A DNA stretch of 64,000 bases from Morella rubra (lineage: Eukaryota; Streptophyta; Magnoliopsida; Fagales; Myricaceae), in assembly GCA_003952965.2 (NCBI GenBank), contig CM025855.1, positions 36,827,546 to 36,891,545 of the forward strand. Reading direction: 5' to 3'. Within the stretch, counting starts at the first letter, position 1; each line of letters starts with the position of its first letter. Shown piece after piece: positions 25,655-36,926 of this stretch. The position numbers were made by a program, and so were the translations under genes. The notes beneath the pieces were generated by a model. That model ran no database searches, was not told the DNA's origin, and saw only the letters and a program-made list of their open reading frames with translations.

Positions 25655-28610
25655 ATGGATAAAAGTTGGGTTTACGAGAAAAATCGGTTTGGTGAAAAGT
25701 ATGCGGAGGGGGTCCGTGGGTTTGTCGGTATGGCTGCTTGTTGTGTAGACTCTCGGGGTCAGATCAGATGTCCGTGTCGGAAGTGCAGAAATGTAGTGTT
25801 TCAAGTGTTGGATAAAATGGAAGATCATATATACATTAATGGGTTTGATGTGAGCTATAAGTCATGGGTGTTTCACGGGGAGGGTATTCAACTTACTTCA
25901 AGTTGAGTCAAGAGTCCGGTGCGAGCTTACCATATAGTGATGATGATTTAGAGGGAGATAACTCTGATAGAATGGAGGAAATGTTAACCGATGTTCGTGC
26001 CGGATTAGATGGTGGGGCGGCAAGGGTTGAAACGGAGAACCCTAATATTAAGGAAACCCCCACTTGGGGACCGAAGGCTTCGACACCACTTAATAAATTA
26101 TGGGAAGAGGCAGAACATGAATTGTATCCTGGATGTACCAAGTTTAGTAAGTTGTCATTTACGGTTCGGTTGTTGCACGTGAAGTCGGAGAATAAGTTGT
26201 CGGTTAAGGCATTTGATATGATATTACAATTGATTAAGGAGGCATTGCCAGAGGGGGAGACGTTACCAGGATCGTATTACGAGGCGAAACAATTGCGAAA
26301 GGATCTTGGGTTTAGTTATAACAAAATCCATGCATGTCAAAATGATTGTGTGTTGTTTTGGAAGGAAAACAGTGAGTTAGACAGATGTCCGATATGTGGG
26401 GTGTCCCGGTGGAAATTCGAAAATGATTTGCGCAATCGAATTCCCAGAAAAGTGTTGCGTCATTTCCCTTTAATCCCTAGACTTAAACGTTTGTTTACCA
26501 CAAAAGATGTAGCAATTGACATGAGATGGCATAAGGAAAAACGGGTCGATGATGGGGAGAGTTTGAGGCATCCTGCAGATTCATTGGTTTGGAAGAATTT
26601 TGATAAGGACCACGATTGGTTTGCTCAAGATGCCCGCAACGTCCGCCTTGGTCTTGCTTCTGACGGGTTTAATCCGTTCGGAAACATGAGCAATGCATAC
26701 AGTATTTGGCCGGTCGTTGTGTTTCCATATAATTTACCCCATGGAGGTGTATGAAGGTCCCATTTTCACTAATGACTCTTCTGATTCCGGGTCGAAAGTC
26801 ACCGGAAATGATATTGATGTATATCTTCGACCCTTAGTGGAAGAGTTGAAACAATTATGGGAAGATGGAGTTGAGACACATGATGCTTCAGATGGGACGA
26901 CATTTAAGATGCATGCAGCTTTGATGTGGACCATAAATGATTTTCCAGCATATGCCAATTTATCTGGATGGAGTACCAAAGGGAAGTTGGCATGTCCAAC
27001 GTGTAATTTAGACACTGACTATAAGTGGTTGAAGCACGGGAGAAGAATGTGTTATATGGGTCATAGGAGATATTTGACACCAGGGCATGCATGGAGATAT
27101 GATGTGGATACGTTCGATGGGAAAGAAGAACATAGACTTCCGCCTGAGGAGTTAACTGGTGAGGACATATTGGAACAATTGACGCATGTCGGGAGACTAT
27201 CTTTGGTAAAGCGTCAGGGAAGAATAGGGGAAAGAAGAAACAATCGTCGGAACGTTTGAATTGGACGAAGAAGAGCATATTTTTCCAACTGCCGTATTGG
27301 AGTACATTAGGGTTACGGCATAACTTGGACGTGATGCACATCGAGAAGAACATATGTGACAACGTGATTGGGACGGTGATGAATATCGAGTTCAAGACCA
27401 GAGATTCAGCGGGTGCACGTAAAGATTTAGCTGAAATGGGGTCAAAAAAGACTTGCACTTGGTGCATGACGGTCGGGTTGAATTGATGCCTCAAGCGGTG
27501 TATACTTTGATTCGGGAAGAGCGAAGGAGGGCCTGTGAGTGGTTAAAAGATGTGAGGTTCCCCGATGGTTATGCAGCTGAGATTTCACGTTGTGTGAATC
27601 TAGATGAGTTGAAGGTTTCTGGAATGAAAAGTCATGATTGTCATGTGTTCTTGCAGAGGGTTCTTCAGTGATGATCCGAGGGTTGTCGGTGACGCTAAAG
27701 ATTTCTGTAATTGCAGAGGATGTCAGAAGATATCGGGATAATTTTATGCAAGTTGGAAATGATTTTTTCACCCGCTTTTTTTACAATAATGATGCATTTG
27801 GCAGTCCACTTACCGCGCGAAGCAATGCTTGCTGGACCAGTACAATATAGATGGATGTATCCAGTTGAACGGTTGATGGGTCGCTCGAAACGGAATGTGA
27901 AAAATAAGTCTCGTCCCGAAGGGTCGATTGCAGAAGCGTATATTGAGAATGAGTGTTCGACATTTTGTTCCCAATACCTCCGAGGGGTCGAAACAGTGTT
28001 TAATCTTAGAGATCGAAACTACGATTCTGACGGCGATCCCGAGATACGAGGAAGGTCATTGGATGTGTTCACTCAGAGAATTAGATTGCTAGGGGCTGGA
28101 AAAGGACATGACATAGACCGAACAGAGTTCAAGAAAGCTCGGTGGTTTGTGCTGAACAATTGCAAAGGCATCAGCAACTACTTAGAGTAAGTAAAATAAA
28201 ATTTCATAGTTTTCTATAATATACAGACGTTGATTAACCTTATCATTACAGTGAACACATGGACGAACTTCGCGCGCAAGGAGTTGGTAACATTTCTCGT
28301 ATGCATGAGGAACAATTTCCGGATTGGTTCTTAGGCGAGTAAGTGTTATTGACAAATAATTCATGGTTTAAATTCGTGTATTTATTTTTAATGACTTCTA
28401 ATATATTGTTGTAGGTTCAAAAATTACGTTCTCAAAATCCATGTACATCGATCGATGAATTGTATTCATTGGCACGTGGGCCTAATACACAAGTGATGCG
28501 TTATTCTGCATGTGTTATGAACGGATGTAGATATCATACAGTACAACGGGAAGAACGTTGGAGAACGCAGAACAGTGGTATTATAGTACCTGCGCCGGAA
28601 AGTGGGTGAA
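25655..28610 (+). pseudogene. CACTA tnp2 transposase (Transpos_assoc, Transposase_21, DUF4218, start of DUF4216), frameshifted
   Basis: Catalyses excision and insertion of CACTA elements. From ATG 25655 the protein starts MDKSWVYEKNRFG with Cys motifs CPCRKC (Transpos_assoc). Next come YPGCTKFSKLSF, CPICGVSRWK, RWHKEKR, a GNMSNAYS/VVVFPYNLP segment and LACPTCN (Transposase_21), then RHNLDVMHIEKN. MYPVERLMGRSKRNVKNKSRPEGSIAEAY follows in two pieces (DUF4218). Traces of DUF4216 (MRYSACVMNGCRY near 28497) come last. An intron splits the end near 28190-28250. Frame changes are needed near 25885, 26745, 27205, 27448, 27660-27720 and 28440, so no continuous product can be made. After ESGENSTV near 28600 the sequence turns into the G-rich block. 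A non-coding leader with LEWDRTYQLGLK-type text lies at 25547-25590 and recurs in the second CACTA. Confidence 0.88.
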
Positions 28611-28611
28611 A

Positions 28612-29880
28612 ATAGTACTGTATAGAGTAAGCATTAAATACAGTATGTGAACCTAGTTCATAGGCAGGCTCTTCGGTCTTGATATAAAGTACATAGGGTA
28701 GTGGCGGTGGGGATGTTAAGCGGACAGATGTAGACTGAGCCGAGATGCGGATGATTACTCCTTAAGTCGAGCTGAGGAGACGAGTGTAGCTTGAATCGGA
28801 AAGGTGCGTGCCGTACAATGAGGGTTGGTGACAGGTGCGTTGTGATGAGAGTACGAGCTGCTGGTTATCTATTGCAAGATGACGAGAGAGGCGATGGCCG
28901 AGGGAGCGAGGTCAGTTGCTTAGTGCGTGGAGAGAGCGCAAATATACGAGCTATTGAAGTGTGTGTGGTGTTAACGCGGTGTTATATGGTGGGATGTGAT
29001 GTCTGCGGGGTAGGACTAGTCATGAGTGAGAGGGAGCATAGTGTGGGACGAGCGGCTTGATGTGAGAGGCGAGGCAGTAGGAGGGTAGAGTTTAAGCACG
29101 CAAAGATTGCGCAGTATCGCGTCTAATCTTAGTTAGTGACTTATAGGAAGTAGGATTAGCATGCGGAGTTGTGTTTGAGAGGGAGTGCTAGATATGGAAC
29201 AGCGAATAGGAATGGAGGAGTAAGTATTCTAGTAGAGAACAACCGGATGTAGAGGCGGCGCGAGTATGAGAGAGCGAGTTGATGCGGTTCGCGCAGTTGT
29301 AATGCATATAGGAATAGGACGATGTGAGGATGAAGTGCAACATGGGCTATACGCAGAAGAGGAGTCATGACGTGACAGGAGTATGATGTAACGTTTAAAT
29401 CAGGAGCGGAGGAGCAGACACTATCGAGATTGAGTGAAAGCAGAATCAGGGAAGAAGAGGGCGAACCGGAGAAGGGTAGCCATTGAATTAAGATTTTATA
29501 GAACTTTCCGACAGTTCTTTACCCAGTTGTAGAGTTCGGGACTATCACGGTGGAGGGGATGTGAGCGGTTGACGAGCGCAGGAGAGTACGGAAGATAAGA
29601 TAGGGTGACGTTTTCCATGCTTGTACATAGCGTATAGGCAGGAGGGCGTAATTGATCGGGACGGCAATACGGAAAAAAAGACCGTAGTAGAATTTGTAAC
29701 GATGATTGTGCTAGGGGAGTTGGACTGAAGACGCCGAAATTGAAGTAACGTAAGCCGGCATAAGGGAGAATACCGAAGAAAATGGGGACGAAGAATCGTT
29801 CTAAAGTGATAGCAACTCTACTGAGAATGAGGCATCGGCGATAACGTGCAAGAATCAGATTCTGATAATAATTTCTTTCA
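28612..29880. other. C-poor, G-rich block 1 (no gene visible)
   Basis: Strong strand bias: in 29041-29100 I count 28 G and 7 C. No homology to CACTA genes is obvious, although the start (28600-28700) seems to keep worn traces of the expected DUF4216 text. Minus-strand open frames here are a by-product of the base bias. It lies where the rest of tnp2 should be. Confidence 0.6.
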
Positions 29881-29990
29881 TGTATATTTTTCTTTCTAAT
29901 GTTGATGTTTACTGAACTATTTTTACTGTTACTGTCTCGTTTACCATATCTTTATCGTTTATTTTGTTATGTCACAGCTTCTATGGTGAA

Positions 29991-30924
29991 ATGAAGCGTG
30001 GACGAGAATTTCCTTCAGTTACTTCTAGACAGTTACATAGTATGAGTCCGATACCGAGTCCTACGTTGAGCGCTCCTTCTCCGAGAGTGAATGAAGGCAA
30101 GAGTCAAGGCACGCCAGCTTGTCCTAGTAGTTGTGCATGTAAGAAATTATTCTAAGTTATATTTCAATTTCCTTAAGTTAACCGACCGACTAACTTTGTT
30201 AATTTTATTTTATGTAGCGACATCAGCTTCTAAACGTGGGCGAGGTAGGACACGTGGGGTCAGTTTGGAGAAGAGTCTTAGGTCCGGGTCCGGGTCCGTG
30301 AAACTATCGGTGCATATCCCGGAGGGAGAGTGTGGAGGAGTTTCTTCCACTGCTGCCATTCTATCGACGAAGATTGGAATGTTTGTCCGAGGGTTGATTC
30401 CGATCTCAGTTAACAAGTGGGTCGACGTTCCTACAGAAGTGAAGGAGTACATTATGGACCGGGTGTTGGTATGATTAAATTCGTAAACATAAATTTTTGG
30501 TGGACGCATTTCGTTTATCATTGTAATATTGTATGTTTTGGTACTTATGCAGGACCAGTTCGACCTTGACTACACCCGTCATGAAGACGTGAGGACGGTG
30601 GTCGAGACTATGATGATGGCACGTCGAACGCACCGCAACCGAATGCATGCGTATTTTAAGAAGTTCCCGAGCAAAGAGGCGCGTTGCTGAAGCCGCACCC
30701 TGATACACAGAAGAACAGTGGAAGGAGTTATACGATCTGTTCACCAGCGAAGCATTTATGGTACGTGATTACAAAAACCCGTTGCTTAAATATTACATTA
30801 TTTTAATATTTAATTACTTAAAATATCGTAGAAAAAAAACGAGCAAAATAAGAAGAATATATCAAAGTTGACTGTGAACCACGCTGCTGGTTCGCGCTCG
30901 TTCCAGCGCACACGAGCTTGCATT
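29991..30924 (+). pseudogene. Transposase_24 (Ptta/En/Spm) gene, 5' part
   Basis: Second CACTA gene, a probable DNA-binding accessory protein (TNPA-like role by analogy). Exons: about 29978-30138 (ATG 29991, MKRGREFPSV), 30218-30468 (KRGRGRTRGVSLEK, then a VKLSVHIPEG segment, VRGLIPISVNKWVDVP), 30553-30760 (DQFDLDY, THRNRMHAYFKKFPS, EEQWKELYDLFTSEAFM) and 30832-30924 (SKLTVNHAAGSRSFQRTRA). Splice sites are canonical. Exon 3 has a frameshift near 30680 (TGA) and another TGA near 30708. The remaining exons are cut off by a G-rich block and a solo LTR; the C-terminus is recognisable again at 34084-34536. Confidence 0.85.
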
Positions 30925-30939
30925 GTAAGTTAACAACTA

Positions 30940-31901
30940 AATCTTAAACTTTATTGATATTGTTTGGTGAATCAGTAGTAGAGCTTAGGGAGCGTTAATC
31001 GCTAGGTGTATGTGATGGGATACGGGTTGCAGAGAAGAAGTATATGAATATGTGGTGAAGCGTAGTAAAAGACCATGCTGACGTATTCCAATGCTCGACT
31101 AGGTTGAGAGGAGTATCTTAAGAGATAGCAGGGTAGTATGAGAGATAGAAAGAATATGGGTGGACAATGGTCGATAGAGCAAAGAAGTGGTAGTGATTGG
31201 AGATCATCGCATAAAAAGGATGGGACAAGGATGATCGTTCGGAGATGAGAGGGAATAGCGGTGTATGGAGGCATTAGGCGATCGCCGTGTATGCGAGTGT
31301 AAGAGGTGGGGAGGATTAGCATGCTGGAGTGGTAATGATAAGCGCATTAATTGGTTAATCAGCTGGGGTAGAGTAGCGAGTTTATAATACTGGGTAGTTA
31401 CAGTGACTGGGTGTTGAAGCTCTGGATAGGTGAGTAGCTATATATGTCGACGATGACTTCTGAGGTGCGAGAGAGAGCGAAGTGGGAGGTATGGCCGATT
31501 ATGTCAGGCGTAGCAGGTGGGCATGGAGTGAATAGAAGGGATATGGATACACTTATATGAAAGTGTAACGGGGATATGGAACATGAGAGGGGACAGAATT
31601 GGTACGTGAATGCGTGGGTGTATGGATTTATATACCGGAGAATGAGTACGTTGTGAGTACGAATAGTGAGGTCTTGAGGACTAGATATAGGTCTAGTGCG
31701 AGATGTTTTTTGATGCAAGTACAAATATGTAGGTTGCGAATGTTGATTGGAATATGTGGAGCGGTGGATAGTAAAGTTTAGAGATCGTGGTCAGTGTCGA
31801 CTTTGAGAGGTATATGTTCTGATTAAGGACGGTTACTGACGAGAGAATTTAGCGTTAAAGCGCATTGTAGAGGTGAGAATATGTTGCATAGTATGGGATC
31901 T
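30940..31901. other. C-poor, G-rich block 2 (no gene visible)
   Basis: Same composition as block 1 (31141-31200: 22 G, 3 C). It occupies the position of an intron or lost exons of the Transposase_24 gene, directly before the solo LTR. No domain or repeat recognised. Confidence 0.6.
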
Positions 31902-32474
31902 TGTTAGCAGGAAAGGTAGATCTTATTGTGAGGATTCAAGAGTAGTGCAAATAGATATGTCTGCACGATGGCCATTGTAATGAGATTGTTCTCGAGCAAA
32001 AGGATGAGCTGATAGAAGGTTGAGGTAGTTGATTCGTGTTCGATATATGACGCATCTGAGAAACATTGGCAGAGAATGTGAGACGAGAAAGTCAAGTGGA
32101 TAGGGAGCAGCGTTTGCATGCTATTTGAGATTAAATGGTTTTGAGAATCTTTGAATTGGGATAGTTGTTGTTAAAGAACATTTTTTATGACTAAGTGTTG
32201 AAAGTGTCGACACATTGAACCTAAGTGTCGACAGATTGAACTAACTCCCGAGAGTTTTGTTTCTAGGACATGAAAATAGATTTTTTTGACTAAGTATGGG
32301 AAGTGTCAACACATTGGACCACAGTGTCGACACATTGAACCACTACCCGACGAGCTTCGGTTTGTCTGGCCTTCAATCAATTTTTTTTGATTAAGTGTTG
32401 GAAGTGTCGATACATTGAACCTAAGTGTCGACATATTGAACTAACACCCGAGAGTGCTCTCCAGGCCATTAAGG

Positions 32475-32880
32475 ATTTGATGGATTAACGGATAGTGGAG
32501 CGAGATTATATGCTTGCGAGTAGCATATGAAGAGGTTAGTAGAGAGGATCAGGGGTAGTGATGAATGGTGAGGATGTAGCGAGAGGAATGGAGAACTGCT
32601 GAGGCAATGTATACAAGAGTGTGGCTAGAGTCTAGAGCAGTAGGTTATGTCTGCAGATTACAGGACAGCGACCGTTAGGTGTACGGATGTCGGGAAGTAC
32701 CGCAGAGAAGCAGAGAACGTATTGTCGGATGTCTCCCGTTCGGCGCGCAGCGACAGGTCAGATGTGCAGGAAGGTGAGTTATATGCGGAATAGCCTGGGG
32801 TCAGAGTAGCAGTTCAAGGTGTTCTCGCATTACGCAATTGTGGATCGTAAGGAGCGCTATCAGGATTGTGTTATTTTTGC
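32475..32880. other. C-poor, G-rich block 3 inside the solo LTR
   Basis: Interrupts otherwise recognisable LTR sequence; absent from the LTR copy at 51766-53969. Composition as in blocks 1 and 2. Confidence 0.55.
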
Positions 32881-33524
32881 AGAAAAATCCTGTGAATGAA
32901 GACCCAGTGTACAAAATTTTCTAAAATGACTTGGTACCCTAACGGTAAAATGAAGCACTTTGAGACCGTTGAAGACCTATGCGGGCTATAACAGAACAAG
33001 ATGGAGAGAGAACAAAAAATGAGCTCGATCATCATCGCAACATCTAAAGAGAGAAAAAGCCAAGATCCAAAGATTTCATTTGCTGATTCCTCAAGATCAA
33101 AAGTCTCTCATTGTTAAATCTTTTTTCCTCGTGCTATCCTTAGACGATCTAGCCTCCAAAGAGAGAGAAGTTTCTTGAAGAAAAGACAACACACTTGCAA
33201 TCAATCGTAGCCTAACTTCTAGAGAAAGAAGATGCTTTGAAGAAGAGGAAGACGCACACTACCAAGAAAGCTTGAGCTCCTACTTGCCAAACTTTAGGTC
33301 GCATTCAAGAATCTTGTCTTCTTGCATTTTATTGAGCTTTTCATTTGCTGAATTTGGTTTAGAGAGCCATTCCACACGTTGTTAGCTTTCCACTTGCATA
33401 TTCGGCTTAAGGAGCCATTATTCATTGTACCCATCTATTGTAAAAACATTTGAGTGTTGGGAAAACACTTGGTCCTACTTGTGAGGGTAGAAGGAATCCC
33501 TTAGGTTTTGGGATTTGTGAAGAG

Positions 33525-33690
33525 CAAGATGTAAAATATTAGAGCGAGATAGGGATAATGGACTTAGAGTTCCATGCGACCATGTGGTCTATAGATAGAG
33601 AAGGAGGGGTACCAGGATAATGTAGTAGCATAATCTATTAACTGTGGAGTGGGTGTTTGAAGAGGAGAGGAAAATTTTGAGTATTGGAGG
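33525..33690. other. C-poor, G-rich block 4 inside the solo LTR
   Basis: About 165 bp inserted between GGGATTTGTGA and AAGCGTGAGCTCG, which are joined through a short GAGAGTTG link in the related LTR at 52700-52720. Confidence 0.6.
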
Positions 33691-34083
33691 CAAGGGTTAA
33701 AGCGTGAGCTCGAAAAACGGTTTGTAAAGGTTCCTTAGCACCCGGTAAGCTAAGGTGTATTTGCTATTTGGAGAATAGTGAAGGAAGCCCAAGGAAGTCA
33801 TTAGCCTTGGGGGTGGACGTAGGCTAGTGTTGGCCGAACCACCTAAAAAATACGGTGGTCATCTCTAACTCTATCTCTCTTATCTTTTGTTCCATATCCA
33901 TATTTGTGGTGCGTTATGCTTTATCATTATTGCTTATATTTTGCTTACATTATACACGTTCATATCTGCATTTGTAATTGTTAAAATGGGGTATTTTGCA
34001 AATCTAGGTTTTTATCGAAAAAGGACTTAGTTTTTGATAAACCCAATTCATCCCCCTCTTGGGTTGTTTTTTTAAGACTCACA

Positions 34084-34536
34084 ATCAGAAGTCGGGATAT
34101 GTTCGGGATTAGGACGGGCGGTTAAGCCTCCGCCTTCATCAACTTTTACTACACAGTCTTCTGATCTACAGCACCAGCTAGCGAAGGTAAGGATGAGATA
34201 GAGGCGATGAGAGCTGCTAGAGAAAAAGACTTGCAAGAATTGCAAGAAGCAAGCTGAGATGGAGGCCACGCTGAGGGACCACCGTGAGGAGTAGCGGGTG
34301 GGCAGGAGCGCATCATGGTTGGAGCAGGAGGAGCGCATGAAAAAGGGAGCAAGAGCGCATGCAATAGAGCACGAGGAGCGCATACAACTGGAACAAGAGC
34401 GCATGCGAAAGGAAGCAAGAGCGCTTACGGGCAGAAATATCGAAGGAACTGGAGAAGAAAATGTCCTCTGTAATGGAGAAGAAAATGAGCGACATGTCAA
34501 AGCGACTATTCAGCCAGTTTGGGGGTTCAAAAGGTA
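34084..34536 (+). pseudogene. Transposase_24 gene, 3' part (coiled-coil C-terminus)
   Basis: Starts with worn KSGYVRGLGR..VKPPPSS text typical of the family's C-terminal region, with a one-base deletion near 34107. A Glu/Arg/Gln-rich coiled coil (EERMKKGARAHA, EQERMRKEARA) and a final EKKMSDMSKRLFSQFGGSK follow. At least three frame changes are needed. It is split from its 5' exons by the solo LTR. Confidence 0.75.
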
Positions 34537-34734
34537 GATGCATGTATATTGTAATAACTTTTTAATTATGTATTATTACGATATTATTTTTGATTTAATT
34601 ATGGATCACTATATGTTATTATTGATATTTATTAATGTGAGTATTGTATTATTATTATAAATGTACGTGTTATATAATATTTTCCATTATTATTGTTTAA
34701 AAAAAAAAATCATTCTCTCACCACTGATTGATCG

Positions 34735-35085
34735 GCATATTCAGCGATCGATCGGTTGTTGTTCAACCGATCGATCGTCCAATACTACCGATCGATCGGT
34801 TCATAAATCAAGGTTACATCACTGAATTAAACGATCGATCGTCCATGGCATAACAATCGATCGTTATACTTTAGTGATCGATCGCTTATATAAAGCGTCC
34901 GATCGTCGTTGCTGAAGCGATCGATCGTCTATTTCTTACCGTGCGATCGTTTAAATGTGTCGATCAATCACCAATACATAACGATCGATCGTCAATACGT
35001 ACCGATCGATCAGCTTCCCAATCGATCCATCACTTCGTTTTCAACGACCGATCGTGAAAAGTACCGATCGATCATTATATTTAGT
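34735..35085. repeat. Right subterminal array of CGATCGATCG palindromes
   Basis: About ten copies of (C/T)GATCGAT(C/A), mostly CGATCGATCG, in 350 bp next to the right end of CACTA-1, mirroring the left array. Confidence 0.85.
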
Positions 35086-35220
35086 GACAAAAATTTTCCG
35101 TCACTAAAAACTTTTCGTGACGAAATTCGGGTTTCGTCACGAAATACATTTCGTGACGCTCATTCGCTGACGGAGCTCGTGACGAAAAAATTTCGTCACT
35201 AATACTTTTAGTGACGAAAT

Positions 35221-35262
35221 ATTGACTTTTAGTGACAAAAAATTTTGTCACTAAAAGTCAAT
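35221..35262. repeat. Terminal hairpin, right end of CACTA-1
   Basis: Perfect 20-bp arms (ATTGACTTTTAGTGACAAAA and its complement) separated by 2 nt, ending 12 bp inside the element terminus. Confidence 0.9.
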
Positions 35263-35489
35263 TTTTTTGTAGTGACTCCGGTGCGCCCAAGAAATATAAA
35301 CTTTTCTGCAGGTTGTTTACCTTCTCGTATAAAATATCCCTCCGTATATCTTTTGCAAAATGAGCTATAAATTAATTACTTGTATTGATCTGTGTTCGTA
35401 GAAAAAGCAAATAACAAAGTAAATTTTGCATTATTACAATCTCTTATAAAATTAGCCTAGAAAATAGAAAATACTTTTATAAAATAAAA

Positions 35490-35796
35490 GGAAAAAGTCA
35501 CTTTGAGCCCTCTAACTACCAATACAATTTCAAGTAAGGGTCTAAATTATCAATATTGACACATTGAGCCCTCCAACTTACACAATTAATCAAATTGCGC
35601 CCTGAAATAAAATCTGAGGGTCAAAATCGTGCCACGTGGCTCATTCACAACACATGTGGCACAAATTTGATTGGATCTCTTTAAGGGTGCAAATTAATGA
35701 AATTTAGCAGCTCCTGGGCTCAATATGTCAAGAGTGGTAGTTTAAAGCCGTATTTCAAATTAGATTGGTACTTAGGGGTCAAAGTGATGTTTCCCC
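35490..35796. mobile_element. MITE, about 307 bp
   Basis: Left end GGAAAAAGTCACTTTGAGCC and the complement of the right end GGGGAAACATCACTTTGACC are imperfect inverted repeats that go on to ACTACCAAT / AGTACCAAT. Non-coding. Flanking AT-rich 9-mers (TAAAATAAA, TAAAATTAA) are similar but weak evidence of duplication. Confidence 0.65.
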
Positions 35797-36926
35797 TAAA
35801 ATTAAAGTTGAGAAAAAAAAGCCATCAACTTTGAAAATATTATTTAATGAAAAGCCTACAAAATAGAACATCATTAAGTAGTTTACAAAATGGAAATTGG
35901 GAAAAAAAGAAAAAAAAAACATCCTAAAGACTAGCATTAGTAATTAATAATAACAGTGAAATTTACTTTATTAATTTTTACAAACAGGAAGCAAATTTAT
36001 GGATTAATTTTAATTTTTTTTAAAACTAAAAGGTCCTCAATTATATGACTTGACTATGCCCAAAAATGTTAAGCTGCCCGGCCTGTGTCTTGCTCTGACA
36101 GATTACACGACAGAATTTTTTTTTAATAAAAAACAAGCTCTTTCGATTGGTTACGCATCCTAACCCGATCGTGTATGCATTAATCACAATCACCCTTAGT
36201 TTTAACCATAGCCCGGTCCAGTGGTCTTGTTACCATTAAAAACAGTAAAAATTAGTCACAATCACCCTTAGCTAGCAGCCTAGCACATTTCCCAGGTCCA
36301 AAGTGAAGTGTGAAAAGTGACTCGGCCAAAACGTTAAAATAGCAGAATCTTAATTATTGTAACGTGGAAGTCTCATTCACGTACCACAAAAGCTTTCCTT
36401 GTCCAATAAAAGAGTTTAAGGTGACTAGTCGGCCAATACATGCAAATATCAGATTCTCTTCCTCTGTTCCTTTTCACCGTCTTCTGATCCTCTTCTCACT
36501 GGTAGAACATTTGAGGAATATCGATTCACTGGGAAGGCAGATGCTAATTGTCCAGCTAGCACCTCGGAGCAAAAAATATCAGTATCTTTTAACCAAGGAA
36601 TCTAATAGCAAATGAAAAAGGGGATTCATGAAAGCGAATAGGCCGAGAATATGGACCTTCTGCTTTTGATATTCGATTCACTGGGAAGGCAGATGCTAAT
36701 TGTCCAGCTTGCACCTCGTACCAAAATATATCATCTTCTACAATATTTCGGAAATTTATAAATCATTTTTTAGGTTTTTATTTGATTTTAAAAATATGTC
36801 TGGATTTTTATAATTGACAAATAAGTTCTTGAGTTAAAGCTACAGTAGGTGAATCGCTCCCTTCGTCAAATTTCAGTCAAAATTTCTATCTAAATTGACG
36901 AGTTTGCATGCCACATGCCAATATAT
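35797..36926. other. Intergenic DNA with one direct repeat
   Basis: No convincing gene. 36518-36580 and 36668-36732 are near-identical copies of about 64 bp (core TTCACTGGGAAGGCAGATGC). The open frame at 36364-36615 covers one copy and has no recognisable domain. Confidence 0.5.

Larger units (their letters stand above)
31902..34083 (+). mobile_element. Solo LTR of a Copia element nested in CACTA-1
   Basis: Begins TGTTAGC and ends GACTCACA. Most of it (32150-32460, 32890-33520, 33690-34080) is a close match to the reverse complement of the LTR at 51766-53969, including the GTGTCGACAC repeats and the segment GTGTTGGCCGAACCACCTAA. The first ~230 bp match poorly and read like the G-rich blocks. 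Two more G-rich insertions break it at 32475-32880 and 33525-33690. No internal Copia sequence follows, so it is a solo LTR. Flanks (GATCT left, ATCAG right) do not give an exact 5-bp duplication. Confidence 0.8.
20809..35274. mobile_element. CACTA-1: 14.5 kb CACTA (En/Spm) DNA transposon
   Basis: The left end reads CACTACTAGAAAATTGACTT and the right end, on the other strand, CACTACAAAAAAATTGACTT, both continuing into TTAGTGAC. The inside codes for relatives of tnp2 transposase (25655-28610) and Transposase_24 (29991-30924 and 34084-34536) on the + strand, the standard CACTA pair. A third gene (22150-23395) sits near the left end. Subterminal zones hold many CGATCGATCG palindromes. Bases next to the ends (ATA left, ACT right) do not form a clear 3-bp duplication. 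All genes carry frameshifts, so the copy is probably non-autonomous as printed. It lies 54 bp downstream of the SCPL-3 stop codon. Confidence 0.9.

Noticed and set aside
29156..31724. Long minus-strand open frames (29156-29368, 31002-31322, 31398-31724)
   Set aside because: They lie in the C-poor blocks, where the minus strand has few stop codons by composition alone; no domains or splice signals.
20806..35277. 3-bp target duplication of CACTA-1
   Set aside because: Flanks read ATA and ACT; no match even after shifting by one base. The element call rests on ends and genes instead.
36364..36615. 83-codon plus-strand frame
   Set aside because: Half of it is one copy of a local direct repeat; nothing recognisable in the protein.
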